DNA of 9,716 nucleotides from Chitinispirillaceae bacterium. GTDB taxonomy: Bacteria > Fibrobacterota > Chitinivibrionia > Chitinivibrionales > Chitinispirillaceae. The DNA is taken from contig JAFGOU010000356.1 of assembly GCA_016926315.1 (NCBI GenBank), positions 1 through 9,716 of the forward strand, given 5' to 3'. The translations under genes and the position numbers were made by a program. Shown here piece by piece: positions 1 to 6,900 of the stretch (the stretch's first letter is position 1; each line of letters starts with the position of its first letter). A model generated the notes under the pieces. The model made no database searches, was not told the origin of the DNA, and worked only from the letters and a program-made list of their open reading frames with translations.

Positions 1-1472
1 CGCGCGGCATTTTTTACATCGAGAGCCCGGCCCAGATGCGGCTCAACAGAAAGGCGCAGGCGGACACCTTCGCCGAGGTGACCGTGACATCGAGCCTGGT
101 GCGGCCGGCCGGCGCGAACTACACGGCGCTGTACGTTGAGCGCCACCGCAAGGCAAAGCAGGGCATTCACGACTGGGCGTTCGTGCACCCGTCGCTCGAA
201 CCCATCCTGCGCGACACGCACGACGTGTGCGTGTTCCAGGAGGACGTGACCAAAATCTGCCGCCAGGTGGCCGGCCTGTCGTTCAAGCGGGCCGACAAAA
301 TCCGCAAGATGATGAACAGCCTGCACGAAGGCGTGTGCTCGCATGCGGAGCTCGACGAAATAGCGCGCGAGTTCATGGACGGATGTTGCGCGACAGGCGG
401 CCTGACACGGGCGCAGGCGTTCGAGCTGTGGCAGCGGGTGTCGAGTTTCTCGGGTTTCAGCTTCTGCAAATCGCACAGCGCGAGTTACGCGCGGCTGTCA
501 TTCAAATGCGCGTACTTGAAGGCGCACTATCCGGCCCAGTTTTTTGCGGCCGTGCTCTCGAACGAGCACGGTTTTTACAGCCGCGACGTGTATCTTGACG
601 AGGCGCGGCGATGCGGCATACGGGTGCTCTCCATGGACGTGAACGCGTCGGGCGTGCACTATTGCGGGAAGCACCAGTGGCTGCGTCCGGGGTTCATGCA
701 CGTGCGCGGCGTGCGCCGTGCAGCGCTCGAGGCCCTGGTCGAAGAGCGCGGCAGACACGGCCCGTTTCGCAACCTTGACGACGTGCTGCGCCGCGCAGCG
801 CTCCAGCGCAGGGAGCTGGAGCATCTTGTGCTCGTGGGCGCGTTCGACGGGTTCGGCATGACCCAGCCCGAGTTGTTGTACCGGCTTGACGGCGCGTACG
901 GTTTTTCCCGTGGGGCGACCCAATGGGTCGTCCCGACGCTGGAACTGGGCGACCGCGACGCGTACCGGCTCCGTCCCGGCCTGTGCGACTATACGCTCGC
1001 CGAGCGCTGCCTGAACGAGCTGCGGCTCCTCGGGTACATGCTCTCGGGCAATGTGCTTGATATTCTTGACCTGCACCCCTGCGCCTCGGGCAGCGTGCGA
1101 GCCGTCGCCATTGGCCGTTTTGCCGGGCGTACGATCAAGGTGTTCGGCTGGCCCATCGCGAAACGGGTGCACGTGGCGGGCGGCGAGCGGCGGCCAATGA
1201 TGTTTCTCACGCTCGCCGACAAAAGCGAGTGCGTTGACGTGATCGTATGGCCCGGCGTGTACGAAAGGGCGTACGACGAACTGCAGCAGAGCGGTCCGTA
1301 CGAGGTGTGGGGCAGGGTGATCGAGGAGTACGGCACCTGGTCGCTCGAAGCGCGAGCGATACGGCCGGCCGCCTGGTCGCCGTCCATGATCGACATGAAA
1401 CGGGCATCGCAGCGGCTGGCCGGATCGTGGCAGCGGGATTATCGGGTTGTGGAAGGAATGAAAGCGGCTTAG
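1..1472 (+). CDS. imuC: Error-prone DNA polymerase, DnaE2/ImuC type (C-terminal half, 5' end outside window)
   Basis: C-family (bacterial Pol III alpha-like) DNA polymerase. The reading frame is open to the left edge (first full codon at 3), and the residues before the first ATG at 36 (GIFYIESPAQM) belong to the conserved palm/fingers region of DnaE proteins, so the gene starts upstream and 36 is not the start. Counting from the ATG at 36: fingers motifs around 67-92 (VFQEDV, LSFKRADKIRK) and 138-176 (FSGFSFCKSHSASYA, YLKAHYPAQFFAAVLSN), the region EARRCGIRVLSMDVNAS (189-205), tandem helix-hairpin-helix at about 220-275, and an OB-fold at about 355-445. The protein ends about 35 residues after the OB-fold and lacks the tau-binding C-terminal domain of replicative DnaE. 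This, with the adjacent catalytically dead Y-family gene, favours ImuC/DnaE2, which in the known family bypasses DNA lesions in SOS-type mutagenesis. A palindromic repeat is translated inside it (913-937). DnaE family is certain; the error-prone subtype is inferred. Confidence 0.88.
   Translation, partial: RGIFYIESPAQMRLNRKAQADTFAEVTVTSSLVRPAGANYTALYVERHRKAKQGIHDWAFVHPSLEPILRDTHDVCVFQEDVTKICRQVAGLSFKRADKIRKMMNSLHEGVCSHAELDEIAREFMDGCCATGGLTRAQAFELWQRVSSFSGFSFCKSHSASYARLSFKCAYLKAHYPAQFFAAVLSNEHGFYSRDVYLDEARRCGIRVLSMDVNASGVHYCGKHQWLRPGFMHVRGVRRAALEALVEERGRHGPFRNLDDVLRRAALQRRELEHLVLVGAFDGFGMTQPELLYRLDGAYGFSRGATQWVVPTLELGDRDAYRLRPGLCDYTLAERCLNELRLLGYMLSGNVLDILDLHPCASGSVRAVAIGRFAGRTIKVFGWPIAKRVHVAGGERRPMMFLTLADKSECVDVIVWPGVYERAYDELQQSGPYEVWGRVIEEYGTWSLEARAIRPAAWSPSMIDMKRASQRLAGSWQRDYRVVEGMKAA
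913..937 (+). repeat. Palindromic repeat copy A, inside the imuC-like CDS
   Basis: The core CGACCCA-A-TGGGTCG is a perfect 7-bp inverted repeat around a single base. The stem extends outward with one G-T wobble. This 25-base segment differs from the copy at 2898-2922 at one base (24/25), and its first 18 bases match the copy at 2832-2852 at 15/18. It encodes residues GATQWVVPT (293-301 counted from the ATG at 36), in the variable linker between the helix-hairpin-helix region and the OB-fold, where an in-frame insertion should be tolerated. Confidence 0.8.
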
Positions 1473-1495
1473 GAAATGTCTGTGATGGGGTTTTA

Positions 1496-1600
1496 CGCCT
1501 CACCCTAACTCCACCGGCCCCTCTTCCCCTCTCCATGGTAATGGAGAGGGGAAGAGGGGTGGTCCTGCCGCAGGCTGGACCGGGGTGATGGGGTGAGGCG
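1496..1600. repeat. 105-bp composite palindromic intergenic repeat
   Basis: This element occupies most of the gap between the imuC-like and imuB-like genes. The outer arms CGCCTCACCC (1496-1505) and GGGTGAGGCG (1591-1600) are perfect 10-bp inverted repeats. Inside lies a perfect 19-bp inverted repeat (1518-1536 with 1541-1559, loop GGTA), followed by a second hairpin (1561-1569 with 1573-1581, one mismatch, loop GCA). The CTCACCC...GGGTGAG ends with a GA/CT-rich hairpin are typical of dispersed REP/MITE-like intergenic elements in Gram-negative genomes. Its right end is 17 bases before the next start codon, so the transcript would fold just upstream of that ribosome-binding region. The 19-bp hairpin could also attenuate transcription, but no T-tract follows it. 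Confidence 0.8.
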
Positions 1601-1617
1601 AGGCAAGGTTTTCGGCT

Positions 1618-2820
1618 ATGGAACTGTACGGCGTGCTTCTGTTTGACGAGTTTCCGGCCCAGGTCGCGGCAGCGTATGATCCGAAGCTGCGCGCCGCGCC
1701 GTACGTGGTGGTCAGGCAGAGCGGCGAAAGCCACAAGAGCGTGGCGTGGTCGGTTTCCGGCGCGGCGCGTGCACGGGGCGTGCATGCGGGCATGGCGCTG
1801 CATGTCATACGGCGTGACTACGGCGACGTGCACATCGTACCGTATTGCGGGGAGCTGCATGAGGCGCTGCGCGTGGAACTTGCGCGCGTGCTGCTGTCGT
1901 ATACACCTGATGTCAAGGTGCTGCGCACCGGCGCCTGCCGGCTCGATCTTTCGAGCACACCGTTTAGCCGCGGCGGCTGTTCGGCGCGGCAGGTGGCGGC
2001 ATTGCAGTGTACCGTTGCTTCGGCCACCGGGCTGGCGCGTCCCGCAATCGGCATTGCCGAAAGCCGCCTTGCGGCCAGGATCGCGGCGCGGCGCGCGCTG
2101 CCGTGCGGCAGCGTCATCTGCCCCGCAGGAGGCGCGGCAGCCATGCTGGCGCGCTGCGAGACGAGCGTCTTGCCCGGCCTGTCGGCGGCATGCCGCGTCC
2201 GGCTGCGCCGGTACGGGCTGCGCTATGTGTCCCAGGTGCAAACGCTGCCGCGCCGTGATCTGATCGGACGTTTCGGTCCGGAAGGGGAGCGGCTCTTTGC
2301 CCTGGCGCACGGCATTAATGTCGCGGAAGCGGCCCCTGCGGCCGCGCCTCTGCAGGTGGAGACCGTGCTTGCGCGTGACACGGGTGACCGCAGTCTCATG
2401 CTCCAATACCTGCGTCGGACCGTTGACCGTTTCTGCCACCGACTGCGCGTTACAGGCATGACCGTGCATGCCGCGCGGATCATGGTGCGGTATACCGACA
2501 ACAGGCGGGTGCAAAAAACCGTGGGATTCGGCCGCGGCATTGCCGAGTATCTGCCGCTGGTGACCGCCATGACGGATGCGTTCGATGCGGTCTGCGTGCG
2601 AAGGGTAGGGATAAAAAGTATACTCATAGCAGGCACGCGCTGTGAAGCCCTGACCGGGCAGCAGGAGCTGTTCAAGAGCGCATGGGAAGAGAAACAACGC
2701 AACCTCGGCGCAAAAATCGCGGCAGTGCGGCAGCGTTTGGATTTCGACACGGTATTCAGCGGGAGCGACCACGCGGTCCATGCATTGTCGAGAGGGTCCA
2801 TTGAGGGGCGATCTGTGTAG
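1618..2820 (+). CDS. imuB: Catalytically inactive Y-family DNA polymerase homologue, ImuB-like
   Basis: 400-residue member of the DinB/UmuC/ImuB superfamily: an N-terminal palm/fingers start (LLFDEF, residues 7-12, then YDPKLRAAPYVVV), a thumb helix-hairpin-helix (about 185-230, VLPGLSAACRVRLRRYG), and a little-finger domain (about 245-340). Aligned to active DinB, the first metal-binding Asp is Leu8, and the Asp-Glu pair of the SLDEAYLD motif is Gly105-Ala106 (TGACRLD). Only Asp10, next to the metal site, is kept, so polymerase activity is unlikely. QQELF at 348-352 fits the QxxLF beta-clamp-binding consensus. In the known ImuA-ImuB-ImuC mutasome, ImuB is a dead Y-family protein that bridges the clamp and ImuC; this protein sits right after the imuC-like gene, which supports the same role. 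It is shorter than typical ImuB (about 480-520 residues), and the order imuC-imuB is the reverse of the usual one. The ribosome-binding site is weak (AAGG, 9 bases before the ATG). It could instead be annotated as a divergent Pol IV. Confidence 0.82.
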   Translation: MELYGVLLFDEFPAQVAAAYDPKLRAAPYVVVRQSGESHKSVAWSVSGAARARGVHAGMALHVIRRDYGDVHIVPYCGELHEALRVELARVLLSYTPDVKVLRTGACRLDLSSTPFSRGGCSARQVAALQCTVASATGLARPAIGIAESRLAARIAARRALPCGSVICPAGGAAAMLARCETSVLPGLSAACRVRLRRYGLRYVSQVQTLPRRDLIGRFGPEGERLFALAHGINVAEAAPAAAPLQVETVLARDTGDRSLMLQYLRRTVDRFCHRLRVTGMTVHAARIMVRYTDNRRVQKTVGFGRGIAEYLPLVTAMTDAFDAVCVRRVGIKSILIAGTRCEALTGQQELFKSAWEEKQRNLGAKIAAVRQRLDFDTVFSGSDHAVHALSRGSIEGRSV

Positions 2821-2834
2821 GGGCTGTGTAGGGG
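2813..2834 (+). repeat. 11-bp tandem duplication spanning the imuB-like stop codon
   Basis: CTGTGTAGGGG occurs twice in perfect tandem (2813-2823 and 2824-2834). The first copy contains the TAG stop (2818-2820) of the imuB-like gene. The second runs into the palindrome at 2832-2852, so the unit probably reflects the edge of the palindromic element or a slippage or insertion event there. Confidence 0.75.
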
Positions 2835-2852
2835 CGACTCATTGAGTCGCCC
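2832..2852. repeat. Palindromic repeat copy B, intergenic
   Basis: Two perfect 10-bp arms (GGGCGACTCA and TGAGTCGCCC) flank a single central T, in the 47-base gap between the imuB-like and DUF72 genes. Compared with the copies at 913 and 2898, two of the three differences in the 18-base core are a paired T-A for C-G swap at facing stem positions. The third is the unpaired centre. The stem is therefore conserved as structure. There is no T-run after it, so a terminator role is unlikely. Confidence 0.82.
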
Positions 2853-2857
2853 TGAGC

Positions 2858-2861
2858 AGGA
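2858..2861 (+). promoter_or_regulatory. Ribosome-binding site of the DUF72 gene
   Basis: AGGA lies 6 bases before the ATG at 2868. No other in-frame ATG occurs before codon 104, so this site fixes the start and implies that the repeat at 2898-2922 is translated. Confidence 0.65.
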
Positions 2862-2867
2862 AAATTT

Positions 2868-3860
2868 ATGAACACGGACATCGATAAAAAAAATACCGGG
2901 CGACCCAATGGGTCGACCCGACACGAAACAGCCCAGTCATGGCAGCCGTTTCCGGTTCCGCCTGATCTGAGCGGCGCCTCCGTTTATGTGGGCACGTCCG
3001 GTTACTACTACGACGACTGGATCGGCGTGTTCAATCCGCCCAAACGGTCCGCAAAGAAGCTTGGAAACGCCACGGAACAGGAGCGTAGCGATCAGGACCG
3101 GCTGCGGTTCTACCAGCGCTACTTCTCATTTGTCGAAATCAACCACACCTTTTACCAGGAGCCGCAGCGCGGTCATATGGCGGATATCGAGGCGCGAAGC
3201 AAGGAAGGCATGCGGTACGCGGTCAAGGTGCACAGGGAGATCTCGCATTCACGCGACTGTGATGCGCGCAAGGGACAGGAGATTATGCAGCGGTATATCG
3301 CGGCAACCGGCCCGCTCATCGAAAACGGAAGACTGTTCGGCTTTCTCATACAACTTGAGGACCGCTGGTATCGAACGGGCCAGCGGCTCGACTACCTTTT
3401 GTCAGTGGCCCAGGAGGCGGTGGCGCGCCGGCTCGATGTGCATATCGAGTTCCGTCACGCAAGCTGGCACGCGGCGCCGGTGCTGCAGGCGCTCAAGGAC
3501 GCCGGGGTTGGCATCTGCAATACCGATATCCCGCCGATCAGGCACGCGTTCCCCCTGCGGGCGTATGCGACCACGGACAAGGGGTATGTCCGCTACAGCG
3601 GCAGAAACCTGGAAAGCTGGTACCCGTCTGCCAGGGCTGCCACCTCGGCCGCAAGGATCGCGGCACGCAATGCCCGGTACGACTACCGCTATTCGGAGCA
3701 GGAGCTTGAACAGCTTGTGCAGGGGCAGCTCACGCTCATGAAAAAGACCGGTTCCATGGCCGTCGCCTACAATAACCATTATCAGGCAAAGGCGATAGCG
3801 AATGCAATTGACAATATAAACAGGCTGAAGCGGTTCCTGGAAACGATGAACAGGGGCTGA
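2868..3860 (+). CDS. DUF72 (YecE-like) TIM-barrel protein
   Basis: 330 residues. The DUF72 family is recognised by VYVGTSGYYYDDWIGVFNP (39-57), RLRFYQRYFSFVEINHTFYQ (78-97), MRYAVKVHREISHSRD (115-130), VHIEFRHASW (191-200), YVRYSGRN (240-247) and the C-terminal AYNNHYQAKAIANA (300-313). Structures of the family show a TIM barrel; no reaction is established, so no function is assigned. The N-terminal extension of about 38 residues before the barrel is low in conserved features, and residues 11-19 (GRPNGSTRH) are encoded by a palindromic repeat. The gene follows the imuB-like gene by 47 bases and precedes metH by 62, all on the same strand, so cotranscription is possible. The family is clear; the role is unknown. 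Confidence 0.9.
   Translation: MNTDIDKKNTGRPNGSTRHETAQSWQPFPVPPDLSGASVYVGTSGYYYDDWIGVFNPPKRSAKKLGNATEQERSDQDRLRFYQRYFSFVEINHTFYQEPQRGHMADIEARSKEGMRYAVKVHREISHSRDCDARKGQEIMQRYIAATGPLIENGRLFGFLIQLEDRWYRTGQRLDYLLSVAQEAVARRLDVHIEFRHASWHAAPVLQALKDAGVGICNTDIPPIRHAFPLRAYATTDKGYVRYSGRNLESWYPSARAATSAARIAARNARYDYRYSEQELEQLVQGQLTLMKKTGSMAVAYNNHYQAKAIANAIDNINRLKRFLETMNRG
2898..2922 (+). repeat. Palindromic repeat copy C, inside the DUF72 CDS
   Basis: This 25-base segment matches the copy at 913-937 at 24 of 25 bases and has the same core CGACCCA-A-TGGGTCG. It is read here as GRPNGSTRH (residues 11-19), while the other coding copy is read one frame over as GATQWVVPT. It lies only 45 bases after the end of the intergenic copy at 2832-2852, in the poorly conserved N-terminal tail before the TIM barrel. 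Confidence 0.8.
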
Positions 3861-3875
3861 AAAAAATCTGACACG

Positions 3876-3926
3876 ATGTATTTTTACCGCATGAACGTTT
3901 ACCCGCAACCGGATCTTTCTTCATGA
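3876..3926 (+). other. Possible 16-codon upstream ORF overlapping the metH start (ATGA)
   Basis: The frame ATG (3876) to TGA (3924-3926) encodes MYFYRMNVYPQPDLSS. Its stop overlaps the metH ATG (3923) as ATGA, the arrangement typical of translational coupling. No Shine-Dalgarno sequence is seen before either start. The frame is short enough to arise by chance, so this is only a candidate. Confidence 0.22.
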
Positions 3927-6900
3927 CCTGTCTCTTCCGTACCTTCTTATCGGAAAGGGTACCGGTTGTTTTCGACGGCGCGCTCGGCACCCAGATCCAG
4001 AATGCCGGCTTGCAGAGCGATGATTTTGACGGCAATGACGGCTGCATCGAGGTCCTCAACCTGACCCGGCCCGGCATCATAAAAAAAATCCATACGGAAT
4101 ACATTGCAGCCGGCGCGAACGTGATCGAGACCAATACGTTCGGCGCGAACAGGGCAAAGCTTCAGGACAAGGGGCTTGCGTCGCGCTGCGTTGAGATTAA
4201 CCGGGAAGGAGCGCGTCTGGCGCGGGAGGCTGCAGACGCGCATGGTGCAGGGGGAAAAAGGGTATGTGTGTGCGGAACGCTCGGGCCGACCGGTTTTCTG
4301 CCGTCGTCAAAGGAGAAAGGTCTCCAGGGCGGTTCGTTTGACGATATCGCGGCGCTATTCGAAGAACAGGCAGGCGCCCTTCTGGACGGCGGGGTTGACC
4401 TGTTTCTCATCGAAACGGCGCAGGACCTTCTTGAGGTGCGGGCTGCGCTGTTCGGCATCAACCGTCTCAAACGGCAACGCGCGAGCGATGTTCCGGTGCA
4501 GGTACAGGTCACGCTTGACACGACCGGCCGCATGCTTCTGGGCAGCGACCTCAGGGCGTTTCTCGGCGCGGTGACTGCGCTCGAAATCGACGCGGTCGGG
4601 CTCAACTGCGGTACCGGTCCCGCCGAAATGCGCCCCTTTATCGAGCAGCTTCTTGCATTGACCGGCCTGCCGGTTTCCATGATTCCAAATGCGGGCATTC
4701 CGGAAAATGCCGGCGGCCGCGCCGTTTATTCAATGGAACCGTCCGCGTTTGCCGATATCATGGCGCCGCTGGTGCTAACGAAAGGGCTGCAGATCATCGG
4801 CGGGTGCTGCGGCACCACGCCTGCCCATATACGGGAGCTCGTATCGCGGGTGAAAGGCCGAACGGTCGTGTCACGGGCAGGTTCCCGGTTGTCATGTTTT
4901 TGCGCAACCGGGATTTCCGGGATCGATCTGGAATCGGCAGCGCGGCCGGTTATCATCGGCGAACGTTTGAATGCGCAGGGTTCCAGAAAAACCAAAGAAC
5001 TCCTGTTGGCGCGGAACTGGGAGGAACTGGGCGACCTTGCGCTCAAACAGGCACGACGCAACTGCCATCTCCTTGACCTTTGCGTTGCAACAAACGAGCG
5101 TGACGATGAAGCGGATTCGATGAAAACCCTGCTCTCCTATCTGAGCGACCGGGTGGTAACGCCGTTTTCAATCGATACCACCGAACTGCGGGTGTTTGAT
5201 CGGGCGCTCCGGGTCAGTCCGGGAAGCGCGCTGCTCAATTCGATCAATCTCGAAAGGGGGAGCGAGCGTGCCCGGAATGTTCTCGCCCTTGCGCGGGATT
5301 TCGGGTGTCCGGTGATCGCGCTCACCATCGACGATCATGGAATGGCGCGGACCGTGGAACGCAAGGTCGGACTCGCGCGCGCGCTTCGTGACCTTGCGTG
5401 CGGAGAGTATGGACTTCCCGAGCATTTTCTTTATATCGACCCCCTCGTGTTTACGCTGGCGACCGGTGACGAGGAAAACGCGGATGCCGCGGCGACGAGT
5501 CTGCGTGCGCTTGGCGTTATCAAGCAGGAGATGCCCGGGCTTCGCACGGTCATGGGCGTGAGCAATGTTTCGTTCGGCTTTTCTCCGCCCGCGAGGAGGG
5601 TGTTGAACAACCTTCTGCTGTACCACGCCGTCAAACATGGCCTTGACGCCGCCATCTTCAATCCTTTACACCTGGATGATGTCGGTACCTACGATCCTGC
5701 GGTCCGCAGACTGGGTGAAGACCTTTTGTATAATCGTTCGCCTGACGCGCTCGCGTCCTTTATTCACCATTTTGAGGAAACATCGCCCGATAAAAAAGAA
5801 AAACAGCGGAAAAAGGCGCAACCGGTTGAACGGCTTTCTGCCGATCAGCAACTGTATCGCGCTATTATTGACCGCGATCGACGCCATGTGCCGGGCGCGA
5901 TCAAGCGGCTTCTCACGACACACGACGCGCGGGCTATTATCGATTCCATTCTGCTGCCCGCCATGGCTGATGTTGGCGAGCGCATGTCTGCCGGAACCAT
6001 GATCCTGCCGTTCGTACTGCAGGCCGCGGAAGTGATGCGGGAAGCAATTACGATTCTTGAACCGCTTCTGAAGGATGTGCTCCTTGAAAGTAAGGGAAAG
6101 ATCCTGCTTGCGACCGTGTTCGGCGACGTGCATGACATCGGCAAGAATCTGGTGGGAACGATTCTGCGCAACCAGGGATTCGAGGTGGTCGATCTCGGAA
6201 AGCAGGTGGAACTGCAGACTATTATGCGGGCAGTGGAGGAGGAGAAACCGGATGTCGTAGGCCTGTCAGCGCTCCTCGTGACCACGTCGCGCGAGATGGC
6301 GGCGTGTGTGCGTGAATTCGCGCGCCGCGGATTTACACTGCCGGTACTGATCGGCGGCGCGGCGGTGAACCGTGATTTCGCCTCGCGCATCGAGGTGCTG
6401 GAGGATGGAACACGGTACAAGGGCGGCGTTTATTACGGAAAAGACGCATTTGAGGCAGCCAGGGTGATTGAATCGATAAAAAAAAGCGTGCCGCTCCCAT
6501 CCATACCGGTTCGTCCGAAAGTAACATTTGTTCACGATCATGCGCAGGCCAGCAACGAAGCGCCGGAACCGCTCGAATACGGCCCGCCGCTTGTTCCTCC
6601 GTTTTACGGCACCGGCAGCGTGTTCACTTGGGACACCGGGACGCTCTTGGAAGGTATTGATTCACGACGATTGTTCAAGACCTGGTGGGGAGGAGGCAAG
6701 CTCGATACCGCCGCCTTTGAGAAAGCCATGCAGGACGATTTTCTTCCGGCATTCAACACCCTTTGTGACAGCATAAAAATCGAAAAACTGCTCGGCGACG
6801 CAGGTGCTCTGTACGGTTATTTCCCCGTCATAACTGACAACGAACTGATCATTATCCTCGATCCTTCCGATATGCGCACCGAACTCATGTCATTTCGATT

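Noticed and set aside
36..38. ATG at 36 as the true start of the polymerase gene
   Set aside because: The codons upstream of it (GIFYIESPAQ) continue a conserved DnaE motif, so the gene is cut by the window edge.
864..878. QPELL in the imuC-like protein as a beta-clamp-binding motif
   Set aside because: The position, after the helix-hairpin-helix region, is right for DnaE, but the motif lacks the final Phe and the same place in related error-prone DnaE proteins is a general TRxELLxxL helix.
498..1172. 224-codon minus-strand open frame inside the imuC-like gene
   Set aside because: It lies wholly opposite conserved DnaE fingers, helix-hairpin-helix and linker sequence and has no domain motif of its own.
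1207..2781. 524-codon open frame on the minus strand opposite the imuC-like and imuB-like genes
   Set aside because: It spans the antisense of two recognised proteins and the palindromic gap, is rich in Arg, Ala and Pro as expected for a shadow frame in GC-rich DNA, and shows no recognisable domain.
3861..3922. Cobalamin or SAM riboswitch upstream of metH
   Set aside because: The 62-base leader is too short, and no B12-box or SAM-type helix was seen.
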